A stretch of DNA of 64,000 bases from Parasedimentitalea psychrophila (GTDB lineage Bacteria > Pseudomonadota > Alphaproteobacteria > Rhodobacterales > Rhodobacteraceae): assembly GCF_030285785.1 (NCBI RefSeq), contig NZ_CP127247.1:2627501-2691500 (forward strand), written 5' to 3'. Under the pieces are notes generated by a model. It saw only the letters and a program-made list of their open reading frames with translations, was not told the origin of the DNA and ran no database searches. Below, one piece after another: positions 35,399 to 43,268 of this stretch. Position 1 is the first letter of the stretch; each line of letters opens with the position of its first letter. The translations under genes and the position numbers were made by a program.

Positions 35399-36010
35399 AT
35401 GACGCATTTGAGCAGGCCCGAATTATGGGCAAAGATTGAGGCATATGAGTTCCCGAATTTTGCGGGCGGGCTGTCGTTCAGGGATTTGGTCCGGAAAGAA
35501 ACGAAATTTTCTGCCAGTAAGATCGAGCAGGCCATTCTGGAGTACCGGCGATTTGCCTATTTGTCGCAGGTCAGTGACGTGTCCGTTGTGCCGTCCTCAG
35601 AAGTGGATGCCATATGGCACGTGCATTTGACGTTGACGCGGGATTATTGGCAGCGGTTCTGTGACGGGGTGTTGGGGCAAAAGCTGCATCACACGCCCGA
35701 GAGCGGAGCGGTTCAGAGCAACAATGGATATTCCAAGACCCTGGATTTGTATGAGCTGGAATTTGGCGAACCAACCCCACGTAACATATGGCCGAGAAAG
35801 CGGCAGGATGTTTCGGGACTGGTCTGGTTCGCGGGTGCGGTTGTTTCCCTGATGATATCTTGGGCGACCCGTGACCCGATTTTCTTTTTTCTAGCCTTGG
35901 TACTTGGGGCCATGTTTGTATTGGCCATACTGCCTTCACAAGGGCTGTCCAAAGGAGCGGAGTGTAGCGGGGGGACTTGCCATAGCTGTTCCAGTTGCGG
36001 CGGCGACTGA
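35399..36010 (+). CDS. TIGR04222-like membrane protein with Cys-rich tail
   Basis: 203 aa. The first 130 residues match the N-terminal domain of TIGR04222/glycine-rich-domain proteins: helical start (ELWAKIEAYEF), EYRRFAYLSQ, the invariant IWHVHLTLTRDYWQRFC, then GQKLHHTPESG and PTPRNIWP. Two adjacent hydrophobic segments lie at about residues 142-180. The tail is Cys-rich (CSGGTCHSCSSCGGD), six Cys-Gly-Ser-spaced residues that might bind metal. Family function unknown; the His pairs could form a metal site. No ribosome site is obvious. Between purD and xseA. Confidence 0.72.
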   Translation: MTHLSRPELWAKIEAYEFPNFAGGLSFRDLVRKETKFSASKIEQAILEYRRFAYLSQVSDVSVVPSSEVDAIWHVHLTLTRDYWQRFCDGVLGQKLHHTPESGAVQSNNGYSKTLDLYELEFGEPTPRNIWPRKRQDVSGLVWFAGAVVSLMISWATRDPIFFFLALVLGAMFVLAILPSQGLSKGAECSGGTCHSCSSCGGD

Positions 36011-36088
36011 ATTTTCCGGGATTGGCCTTGCCCCGGCCTGCCTCTATGCTGCGCGACAGACCAAGCCTAACCCCAGGAAAACAGCCCA

Positions 36089-37522
36089 GTGTCAGATCTG
36101 TTTGATGACCCAACCCCGGGTCAGAACACCCCCGAATTCACCGTCTCGGAACTGTCCGGCGAGGTAAAGCGCACGCTCGAGGGCACCTTTGGCCGCATCC
36201 GGGTGCGCGGCGAGGTGGGCCGGGTGTTCACGGCACGCTCGGGCCATCTGTATTATGACGTCAAAGATGACCGCTCGGTGCTGGCCTGCACCACCTGGAA
36301 AGGTCAGGTGTCAAAACTGGCCGTGGTGCCCGAGGAAGGCCTGGAGGTCATTGTCACCGGACGGCTCACCGCCTTTGGCGCCCAGTCGAAATACAACATG
36401 AACGTCGAAGAAGTCTCGGTGGCGGGGCAGGGCGCGCTGATGGCGCTGCTGGAGAAACGCAAGAAGCAGCTCGAATCTGAGGGCCTGTTTGCCGCCGAGC
36501 GCAAACAGCCACTGCCCTATCTGCCACGCTTCATCGGCGTGGTGACCTCGCCCTCGGGGGCGGTGATCCGCGACATCCTGCACCGGTTGCGCGATCGGTT
36601 CCCGCGCAAGGTGCTGGTCTGGCCGGTGGCGGTGCAGGGCAAAAACTGTGCGGCTGAGGTCGCCAACGCCATCAATGGCTTCAACGCATTCACCCCCGGC
36701 GGTGCGCTGCCGCGCCCGGATCTGATCATCGTCGCCCGTGGCGGCGGCTCGGTCGAGGATCTCTGGGGCTTCAACGAGGAAATTGTCGCCCGTGCGGTGG
36801 CGGCCTCACAAATTCCGCTGATTTCAGCCGTCGGCCACGAAACCGACACCACCCTGATCGACTTTGTCTCCGATCAACGCGCCCCAACCCCCACCGCAGC
36901 GGCGGAACTGGCAGTGCCGGTGCGGCTGGAGCTGCTGGCCTGGACCGGCGAACAGGGGGCGCGGATGACTCATGCCACCGGTCAATCGGTGCAGCAACGC
37001 AAACAACGGCTCAAGGATCTGTCGCGGGCCCTGCCCAAACCCGAACGGCTGCTGGACGAGCCGCGCCAAAAGCTGGATATCCTGTCCGATAAATTGCCCA
37101 ACGCGCTGATCCGGGGGGTGCAGAACCGCCGGGTTCTGCTGAGCCAAACATCGGCCGGCCTGCGGCCAAAAACACTGGAAAATCACGTTGCTCGCCGTCG
37201 CAGCGAAATGGAAAAAACCGCTGCCAAACTGTCTCTTTTGCCTTTGAAACGCGAAGTGTCATCGCAAATGGACAAGCTCAAGTCTCTCAGCCAACGGCTC
37301 AGACAGGCGCAGGGTATTCGGTGGGATCGCTTGCGACAAAACCTTGACAGCAGCAGCCGCCAGTTGGAAATCCTCAGCTACCGGGCGACGCTCCAGCGCG
37401 GCTATGCGGTGGTGCGCAGCGAAGGGCAATTGATTACCAATACACTCGATGCGCAGGCGGCAGTGGCGCTGGAAATCGAATTTTCCGACGGCAAAGTCCA
37501 GTTTGGGGGGGGCGCGGATTAA
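36089..37522 (+). CDS. xseA: Exodeoxyribonuclease VII large subunit
   Basis: 477 aa. N-terminal OB-fold (FTVSELSGEVKRTLEG, IRVRGEVG, LYYDVKDDRSVLACTTWKG), catalytic domain (IGVVTSPSGAVIRDIL; IIVARGGGSVEDLWGFNEE; SAVGHETDTTLIDFVSDQRAPTPTAAAE) and a long coiled coil C-terminus ending RGYAVVRSEG. Degrades single-stranded DNA with XseB, which is not in the window. GTG start, with AGGAAA upstream and a typical DLFDD N-terminus. Confidence 0.95.
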   Translation: MSDLFDDPTPGQNTPEFTVSELSGEVKRTLEGTFGRIRVRGEVGRVFTARSGHLYYDVKDDRSVLACTTWKGQVSKLAVVPEEGLEVIVTGRLTAFGAQSKYNMNVEEVSVAGQGALMALLEKRKKQLESEGLFAAERKQPLPYLPRFIGVVTSPSGAVIRDILHRLRDRFPRKVLVWPVAVQGKNCAAEVANAINGFNAFTPGGALPRPDLIIVARGGGSVEDLWGFNEEIVARAVAASQIPLISAVGHETDTTLIDFVSDQRAPTPTAAAELAVPVRLELLAWTGEQGARMTHATGQSVQQRKQRLKDLSRALPKPERLLDEPRQKLDILSDKLPNALIRGVQNRRVLLSQTSAGLRPKTLENHVARRRSEMEKTAAKLSLLPLKREVSSQMDKLKSLSQRLRQAQGIRWDRLRQNLDSSSRQLEILSYRATLQRGYAVVRSEGQLITNTLDAQAAVALEIEFSDGKVQFGGGAD

Positions 37523-37536
37523 GCACCGCCGTCCGG

Positions 37537-37558
37537 TTTCTTTTTGCCGAAAATACTC
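37537..37558 (-). repeat. REP-like element, single arm
   Basis: On the minus strand GAGTATTTTCGGCAAAAAGA followed by AA, a match to the family arm GAGTATTT...AAGATGAA seen at 21891-21953. It lies 15 nt after the xseA stop. Confidence 0.5.
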
Positions 37559-37575
37559 AAATCCCGGAGGTTGCC

Positions 37576-37980
37576 TCAGACACCGACGTCTGGGCCATAG
37601 CACAGCATCTCTTCATCCAGATCCTCGACCTCATACAGTTCGGTGGCCTCCGGGTTGCTCTCGAACCTGGCCACCAATCCCTGTTGTTCCAGTGAAAAGC
37701 GCCAGCATTGGGGATCACTGCGATGCTGGTAGATAAAGCAGATCTGGCCGGCGTCTTCGTACCAGTGCCCTTCCTCGCAGCGCCCGTCCAGAAAAGACCA
37801 CAACACCCGGCGGCCTGGCAAATACCGCTCAACCCCATAGGTGCTGCCATCAATGCCATAATACAGGGTGCGCCCCAGAGTGTAGCGGTCAAACGCTTCG
37901 CCTGTCATCGCTTCACCGGCGCTCAGCGCGGCGGGCAACAGAGGCAACAGGACCAGGGGAATCATCAAACAGGCACGCAT
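37576..37980 (-). CDS. Exported protein of unknown function (134 aa)
   Basis: 134 aa with a clear signal peptide (MIPLVLLPLLPAALSAGEA) and a mature domain rich in aromatic and acidic residues: FDRYTLGRTLYYGIDGSTYG, GRRVLWSFLDGRCEEGHWY, then DPQCWRF and a Glu/Asp-rich end. Four Cys in the mature part could form disulfides. I have seen this signature only in uncharacterised Rhodobacteraceae proteins. Start uncertain: no good ribosome site precedes the chosen ATG. Confidence 0.7.
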   Translation of the reverse strand: MRACLMIPLVLLPLLPAALSAGEAMTGEAFDRYTLGRTLYYGIDGSTYGVERYLPGRRVLWSFLDGRCEEGHWYEDAGQICFIYQHRSDPQCWRFSLEQQGLVARFESNPEATELYEVEDLDEEMLCYGPDVGV

Positions 37981-38110
37981 GGGGCAACTGTGCCAGATTA
38001 ACCGGCATCGGGCTATGGGCATGGCAAGGTTGCAGGGGGGTGTAGCGTCACCTTTGACCCGCGCCGGTTGACAGGGCAGGCTACGACGCAAAACCGCAAG
38101 GAGACGCCCG

Positions 38111-38761
38111 GTGGCATTGGAAAACATCTTATTGGCAGCCGCATTGCTCTGTGCGGTGGCCTTTCTTTGGCAGGTTCGCCTAGCCCAGTCGGCTCTGCGC
38201 AGCGCAACCAAAACCGCGGCGGTGGCGCTGCTGGCACTGGCCGCAAGCCAAAGCGCAGCGCCGCCGCTGCTGATCCTGGCGCTACTGGCCTGCGCGGTCG
38301 GAGATTTCTGCCTGTCGCGCGACGGAGAGGGCTATTTCATGGCTGGCATCGGCGCCTTCGCGCTGGGGCATCTGGGCTATATCGCTCTGTTTCTGGGCCA
38401 GGCTGACAGCGCCTGGGCCCGCCTGACAGAGGCGCCGCAACTGGCACTGATGCTGGCAATGATTTGTATCGGTTTTGTGATGGCCTGGCTGCTGGCGCCC
38501 CGCGCAGGCGCACTAAAGGGGCCAGTGCTGTGTTACATTCCGATTATTCTGGGCATGGGCGTGGCAGCGCTCAGCTTGCCAGCACAGGGCGCCTTGATCT
38601 GGCTACTGCCGGCAGCCCTGAGCTTCATTCTGTCGGATCTGCTGCTGGCCAGCGAGATTTTCCTGCTGCCCAAGAATCACCCGGCGCTGCGGGTCACGCC
38701 CTATATTGTCTGGGTGACCTATTGGGGCGCCCAGCTTGGGTTTTTTGTCGCATTTGCCTGA
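38111..38761 (+). CDS. YhhN/TMEM86-family membrane protein (lysoplasmalogenase family)
   Basis: 216 aa, about seven hydrophobic helices. Family marks: KTAAVALLALAA, ALLACAVGDFCLS (conserved Gly-Asp), GIGAFALGHLGYIALF, and AALSFILSDLLLA with the second conserved Asp. The animal members hydrolyse vinyl ethers of lysoplasmalogens; the bacterial substrate is unsettled. GTG start with AAGGAG 8 nt upstream. Precedes ftsY. Confidence 0.85.
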   Translation: MALENILLAAALLCAVAFLWQVRLAQSALRSATKTAAVALLALAASQSAAPPLLILALLACAVGDFCLSRDGEGYFMAGIGAFALGHLGYIALFLGQADSAWARLTEAPQLALMLAMICIGFVMAWLLAPRAGALKGPVLCYIPIILGMGVAALSLPAQGALIWLLPAALSFILSDLLLASEIFLLPKNHPALRVTPYIVWVTYWGAQLGFFVAFA

Positions 38762-38823
38762 GGCGCTTTGCATGTGCCTGCAATCCGCATTAAGTGGGAA
38801 CGAAACCCTTTGCGGAGACCATG

Positions 38824-39894
38824 ATGGCGTTTTTCTCCAAATTAAAAGACCGGCTGTTCAAATCCTCATCGAAACTGGACCAGGGGCTGGACGCAATTGT
38901 CGACGAGACGGGTGCCGTTGCCGCTGCAAGCCCGGCGACTGGCCCGGCCGTTCAGACTGCACCAGAAACCCCGTCCCAGCCCGCCTCCCAGACCACCTCC
39001 CAGTCTGCTTCTCCGGGCGTGTTAGGCCGTCTGCTGGGGCGCCAGGCGGACGAACCCCGCCGGGTGTTGGACGACGACATGCTGGAACAGCTCGAAGAGC
39101 TGCTGATCGCGTCCGATATGGGGGTGGACACCGCGCTGCGGGTCACTGCCAATATGGCCGAGGGACGCTTTGGCAAACGGTTGTCTACGGTTGAGATCAA
39201 ACAGCTGCTGGCGGCAGAAATCGCCCGCATTATGGAAAACGTCGCCAAACCGATGCCGATCTATTCCAATCGGCCGCAGGTGGTGCTGGTGGTTGGCGTC
39301 AATGGATCCGGCAAAACCACCACCATCGGAAAATTGGCCAGCCAGTTCAAGGCGGCCGGAAAATCGGTGGTGATCGCCGCCGGTGACACCTTTCGCGCCG
39401 CCGCGGTGGAACAGCTGCAGGTCTGGGGCGACCGGGCCGGGGTGCCGGTGCTCACCGCCCCCGAGGGATCAGACCCGGCCTCGCTGGTGTTTGATGCGCT
39501 GACCAAAGCCCAGGCAGACGGCGCCGACCTGCTGATGATCGACACGGCCGGCCGGTTGCAGAACCGCGCCGATCTGATGGAGGAACTGGCCAAGATCGTC
39601 CGGGTGATCCGCAAGGTCGATTCCACCGCGCCGCATAACACTCTGCTGGTGCTGGATGCCACCACCGGCCAGAATGCGCTGAACCAGGTCGAAGTGTTCC
39701 AGAAGATCTCGGATGTGTCGGGTCTGGTGATGACCAAACTGGACGGCACCGCCCGGGGCGGTGTGCTGGTGGCGCTGGCCGACAAATTCGGCCTGCCCAT
39801 CCACGCGATTGGTGTTGGCGAACAGATCGACGATCTGGCCCCTTTTGATCCGCAGGAGTTTGCCGCAGCCCTTACCGGGGTGGATCTTTCCTAA
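38824..39894 (+). CDS. ftsY: Signal recognition particle receptor FtsY
   Basis: 356 aa. GTPase that docks SRP-ribosome complexes at the membrane. Short N-terminal region with amphipathic FFSKLKDRLFKSS and a Ser/Thr/Gln-rich linker, then the N domain (LEELLIASDMGVDTALRV) and G domain: GVNGSGKTTTIGKLA, GDTFRAAAVEQLQVWGDR, DTAGRLQNRADLMEEL, TKLDGTARGG and GVGEQIDDLAPFDP. Two adjacent ATGs (38821, 38824) follow GGAG; the second has the better spacing. Confidence 0.95.
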   Translation: MAFFSKLKDRLFKSSSKLDQGLDAIVDETGAVAAASPATGPAVQTAPETPSQPASQTTSQSASPGVLGRLLGRQADEPRRVLDDDMLEQLEELLIASDMGVDTALRVTANMAEGRFGKRLSTVEIKQLLAAEIARIMENVAKPMPIYSNRPQVVLVVGVNGSGKTTTIGKLASQFKAAGKSVVIAAGDTFRAAAVEQLQVWGDRAGVPVLTAPEGSDPASLVFDALTKAQADGADLLMIDTAGRLQNRADLMEELAKIVRVIRKVDSTAPHNTLLVLDATTGQNALNQVEVFQKISDVSGLVMTKLDGTARGGVLVALADKFGLPIHAIGVGEQIDDLAPFDPQEFAAALTGVDLS

Positions 39895-39901
39895 ACCCTT
39901 T

Positions 39902-39950
39902 CTTCTTGTTGAAAATACCTTCCGGGGGTCCGGGGGTGGAAAACCCCCGG
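39902..39950 (-). repeat. REP-like element with hairpin
   Basis: CTTCTTGTTGAAAATACC (39902-39919; on the minus strand GGTATTTTCAACAAGAAG) is followed by the hairpin CCGGGGG/CCCCCGG (39930-39950). It is the same layout as 8591-8649 in the opposite orientation, 7 nt after the ftsY stop. The hairpin may also terminate ftsY. Confidence 0.6.
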
Positions 39951-39979
39951 CGCGACCGGCCTGACGTAAGGCGAATAGC

Positions 39980-40882
39980 ATGAGCGACTGGCTTATTTCT
40001 CTGGAAGGCACCGAAGCAGGTCACCAAGCGGCGCTGATTTTGGCGCTGATGGCGGCGGTGCTGCATGCGATATTTGGCGCCTTGCAAAAAGGCCGCCATG
40101 ATCCCTGGCTGTCGCGCGGCGCCATCGATTTCTCCTATGGCCTGATGGCGGCTCCGTTTGCGCTACTGGTGGTGCCCTGGCCAGAGCCGCATATGTGGGT
40201 GATCTTTGCCGCGGTCTGGGTCATTCACACTCTATACAAAATCCTGCAGGCGCTGGCCTATACCAAGGGGTCCTACACCGTGGTCTATCCGGTGGTGCGC
40301 GGCACCGGGCCGCTGTTTACGGTGATTGGTGCCTATTTCCTGTTCGGCGAAAGCTTTAGCCTGATCCAGTGGTCCGGGGTACTGGTGCTGCTGGCGGGCA
40401 TATTTGGTCTTGCGGCTTATAACCTGCGCTATCTGGAAACCAACCGCGATACCCTGGTGATTGCCCTTGTGCTGGCCGGGATCACCGGGCTGTTTGTGGC
40501 GCTCTACACCACCTATGACGCCTATGGCATCCGCGCCACGGCGGATCCATTCACCTTTCTGGCCTGGTTTTTCATGATCGACGGGGTGGCGATGCCTCTC
40601 TATGCCGCTCTGCGCTACCGCGCGATGAGTAACTCTCCGACAATGGGCCCACTGATGCTGCGCGGCTTCTTTGGCGGCGTGGTGGCGGTTTTGTCTTTCG
40701 GATCGATCATGCTGGCGACCCGGCTGGATAAGGTCGGCGAGGCGGCAGTGCTGCGCGAGACCTCAACGGTGTTTGCGGCGCTGATCGGTTGGCTGGTGCT
40801 GAAAGAGACCGTCGGCCCGCGGCGCATTGCCTTGATGGCTTTGATCGCGCTGGGCGCCGTGATAGTGGAGATGGGCGGATAA
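39980..40882 (+). CDS. DMT/EamA-family transporter
   Basis: 300 aa with about ten helices in two repeats. First repeat: LIWALMAAVLHAIFGALQK-like opening, YTKGSYTVVYPVVRGTGPLFTV; second: FLAWFFMIDGVAMPLYAAL and LDKVGEAAVLRETSTVFAALIG with the typical LKETVGPRR loop. Inner-membrane exporter or importer of unknown substrate. Placed between ftsY and yciB. It is a different subgroup from the DMT protein at 18646-19605. Confidence 0.85.
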   Translation: MSDWLISLEGTEAGHQAALILALMAAVLHAIFGALQKGRHDPWLSRGAIDFSYGLMAAPFALLVVPWPEPHMWVIFAAVWVIHTLYKILQALAYTKGSYTVVYPVVRGTGPLFTVIGAYFLFGESFSLIQWSGVLVLLAGIFGLAAYNLRYLETNRDTLVIALVLAGITGLFVALYTTYDAYGIRATADPFTFLAWFFMIDGVAMPLYAALRYRAMSNSPTMGPLMLRGFFGGVVAVLSFGSIMLATRLDKVGEAAVLRETSTVFAALIGWLVLKETVGPRRIALMALIALGAVIVEMGG

Positions 40883-40931
40883 GGCGGCGCTTGCACGGCG
40901 CGTCCGGAAAGATGCAACAAAAGGACAGGCA

Positions 40932-41549
40932 ATGGCCAAGACCAAGATCAACCCGATGCTGAAGATGGCGCTGGAAATGGGCCCCATCGTGGCGTTCTTT
41001 ATCGGCTACCTGAAACTGAAAGACATTAGTTTTCTGATTGCGGGCACAGAGTACCAGGGGTTTATCATTGTGACCGCGGCTTTCATCCCATTGATGGTGC
41101 TGTCCTCGGCCATTCTGTGGAAGTTGACCGGCCACCTGTCGAAGATGCAGATTGTGACGCTGGTGCTGGTCATTGTCATGGGCAGCCTGTCTGTCTGGCT
41201 CAATGACGACCGCTTTTTCAAGATGAAGCCGACGATGATCTACCTGCTGTTTGGCGGCGTGCTGGGCTTTGGCCTGCTGCGTGGCAAAAGCTATCTGAAG
41301 GTAGTGATGGAGGAGGTGCTGCCGATGCGCCAGGAGGGCTGGATGATCCTGACCAAACGGCTGTGCTTCTTCTTTCTGGGGCTGGCGCTGCTGAACGAGG
41401 CCATCTGGCGGAGTCAGAGCACCGAAAACTGGGTCTATTTCAAGACCTTCGGGCTGACGGCGGGCGTTTTCATTTTCTTCATCTCGCAAAGTGGCCTGTT
41501 CCAGAAATACGGCGAAGAGAGTAAAGACAGCCCGGACGCGGCTGAATAG
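40932..41549 (+). CDS. yciB: YciB/IspZ-family inner membrane protein (septation/envelope)
   Basis: 205 aa, six helices. Family marks: LKMALEMGPIVAFFIGYL, MVLSSAILWKLTGHLSKMQ, LVIVMGSLSVWLNDDRFFKMKPT, and LALLNEAIWRSQSTENWVYFK. YciB affects cell-envelope synthesis and division-site placement in E. coli. AAAGGACAGGCA precedes the ATG. Its last codons are part of a 17-bp tandem duplication. Confidence 0.92.
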   Translation: MAKTKINPMLKMALEMGPIVAFFIGYLKLKDISFLIAGTEYQGFIIVTAAFIPLMVLSSAILWKLTGHLSKMQIVTLVLVIVMGSLSVWLNDDRFFKMKPTMIYLLFGGVLGFGLLRGKSYLKVVMEEVLPMRQEGWMILTKRLCFFFLGLALLNEAIWRSQSTENWVYFKTFGLTAGVFIFFISQSGLFQKYGEESKDSPDAAE

Positions 41550-41574
41550 GTAGACCAGCTGAATAGGTAGACCA
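41541..41574. repeat. 17-bp tandem duplication at the end of yciB
   Basis: GCTGAATAGGTAGACCA occurs twice in direct succession (41541-41557, 41558-41574). The first copy contains the yciB stop TAG; the second provides a backup in-frame context only beyond it. A recent slippage event is the simple cause. Confidence 0.9.
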
Positions 41575-41587
41575 ATGGCTCCCGCGT

Positions 41588-41653
41588 CTTGGTCATCACA
41601 TCACAGATGTGACACCAAGCCTTGGGCGTGGCAGCGCGCCGGGGGCGCGCTGC
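41588..41653. terminator. Two consecutive hairpins between convergent yciB and GST genes
   Basis: First, CTTGGT and TCACATC pair with GATGTGA and ACCAAG across a 3-nt loop (41588-41619, 13 bp with a small bulge). Second, a perfect 10-bp stem GCAGCGCGCC/GGCGCGCTGC with a GGG loop (41631-41653). Neither has a T-tract, so they may be Rho-dependent or processing hairpins. Confidence 0.5.
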
Positions 41654-41663
41654 GGGCTGGTTG

Positions 41664-42362
41664 CTAGCGTTTGAACAACAGATCCTGCACCGCTTTGCTT
41701 TGCGGGGCGCCGCGCAGTTCCAGCGCCAACGCCTGACCGGCAATCACCCCGGGGCGGTTGCCGGTCAGGTCCAACCAGCGCGCCAGATGTGGTTTGTCTT
41801 CAAGCGTTTGCTGTTGCCCCTGCCAGAGCGAGGCCCAGGGCCAGATAGCCATATCGGCGATGGTGAAATGCGCACCGGCGACATAGGTGTTCTGCGCCAG
41901 CTGCCGGTCCAACACGCCATAAAGCCGCGCCACCTCGGCCCGGTAGCGGTCTTTGGCATAGGGGAGATCCTGCGGGGGGTCCATTTTTGGGGCGTATTTG
42001 AGGAAATGATGCGCCTGACCGGCCATTGGGCCGAGCCCGCCCATTTGCCACATCAGCCATTGATCGACCTGTAGGCGGGCCCGCTCATCAGCGCCATAGA
42101 ACCGCCCGGTCTTGCGCGCCAGATACATCAGGATCGCGCCGCTCTCGAACAGCGACAGGGGGGCGCCGTCTGGCCCATCCGGGTCGGTGATGGCCGGCAT
42201 CCGGTTGTTGGGGGCGATCTTCAGGAAATCGACGCCAAACTGATCACCCTTGGAGATATCAATCAGGTTCAGCCGGTAGGGCAGGCCCATTTCCTCCAGC
42301 GCGATGGAGATTTTCCATCCGTTTGGGGTTGGCCAGTAATAGAGCTGAATGGGCTGCTGCAT
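41664..42362 (-). CDS. Glutathione S-transferase, YghU/Ure2-like (Nu class)
   Basis: 232 aa. LYYWPTPNGWKISIALEEMGLPY is the start of the Nu-class/Ure2-type thioredoxin domain with the catalytic Thr/Asn pair; NNRMPAITDPDGPDGAPLSLFESGAILMYLA holds the cis-Pro and glutathione-binding Glu-Ser. The helical domain includes QVDQWLMWQMGGLGPMAGQ and HFTIADMAIWPW. Such enzymes reduce disulfides and peroxides with glutathione. GGGAGGT before the ATG fixes the start. Confidence 0.9.
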   Translation of the reverse strand: MQQPIQLYYWPTPNGWKISIALEEMGLPYRLNLIDISKGDQFGVDFLKIAPNNRMPAITDPDGPDGAPLSLFESGAILMYLARKTGRFYGADERARLQVDQWLMWQMGGLGPMAGQAHHFLKYAPKMDPPQDLPYAKDRYRAEVARLYGVLDRQLAQNTYVAGAHFTIADMAIWPWASLWQGQQQTLEDKPHLARWLDLTGNRPGVIAGQALALELRGAPQSKAVQDLLFKR

Positions 42363-42605
42363 GAATACCTCCCGCAAGGACAGGCTGTGATTAAATCTGT
42401 TTCAGCCCAGGCGATAAGAGCGCGGCAGGGAGCCGGGGTCAATAGCGGCTGATTTGCCGTCAGGCGGCGACCGGCGGGCTGCTCACGGGGATTACACAAA
42501 CCTGTGAAACACGGGCTTGTGTGCGCTGGTTCACTGTTTATGTCGCATGGCTTTAGTATGGTCGGCGCAGTATCAGACCGCCAAACAACCCCCTTCGGAG
42601 GCAAA

Positions 42606-43205
42606 ATGTCAAACACCCCTGTGACCCGCCGTTACGCGCTGATGGGCGCTGCCGCTACGCTAATGACGCCGTCGATCCTGCGGGCGCAATCGGTGGATGC
42701 GTTTCCGGCTGATGAGAGCCCCATCGAACAGGTGGTGCCGGTCAAGCGCAACATTTCGGCGTTTCAAAAGCAGCAGTGGCAAGATCACTTTGAGACGCTG
42801 GGGGTTGGCTGCCTGCTGGCGGATATCAGCAGCCGGGCGGTGCATTACTGGGGCGGTGACGAGGTGACCTATCGGCTGTTCCCATCCTCGGTGCCGATAA
42901 CCGAAGAGCTGACCCGGCGCGGTTACAGCAAGGTGGTCCGCAAGGCGCAGAACCCCAGCTGGACCCCGACGGCATCGATGCGCGAGAGGGATCCGTCGCT
43001 GCCATTGCGGATGGAGGGCGGTGCCGGCAACCCGCTGGGCACCCGCGCCATGTATCTGGATTGGCCGGCTTATCTGGTTCACGGCACCCATGATACCCGC
43101 AAGATTGGTCGGCAAAGCTCGTCCGGCTGCATCGGCCTATACAACCAGCATGTGGAAGACCTGTATGAGCTGGTACAGGTGGGCACGCAGGTCAGATTGC
43201 TCTGA
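42606..43205 (+). CDS. Exported L,D-transpeptidase (YkuD) family protein with variant active site
   Basis: 199 aa. Signal of Tat type (TRRYALMGAAATLMTPS, ending AQS). YkuD domain: YLVHGTHDTRKIGRQSSSGC with His159 and catalytic Cys175, then IGLYNQHVEDLYELVQVGTQV. The usual motif is SHGCxR; here it is SSGCIG, so both the His beside the Gly and the Arg after Cys are replaced (Ser, Gly). It may cross-link peptidoglycan or attach lipoproteins with altered chemistry, or be a non-canonical subfamily. GGAGG lies 6-10 nt before the ATG. Confidence 0.85.
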   Translation: MSNTPVTRRYALMGAAATLMTPSILRAQSVDAFPADESPIEQVVPVKRNISAFQKQQWQDHFETLGVGCLLADISSRAVHYWGGDEVTYRLFPSSVPITEELTRRGYSKVVRKAQNPSWTPTASMRERDPSLPLRMEGGAGNPLGTRAMYLDWPAYLVHGTHDTRKIGRQSSSGCIGLYNQHVEDLYELVQVGTQVRLL

Positions 43206-43215
43206 GCGCAATGAA

Positions 43216-43247
43216 AATGGCCGCAGAGCAATCTGCGGCCATTCTTT
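43216..43247 (+). terminator. Hairpin terminator after the L,D-transpeptidase gene
   Basis: Perfect 12-bp stem AATGGCCGCAGA/TCTGCGGCCATT with a GCAA tetraloop, followed by CTTT. It also lies just beyond the end of mmsA on the other strand, so it may act for both. Confidence 0.82.
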
Positions 43248-43268
43248 AAGTCAGTCTAGAGGCGGAGC

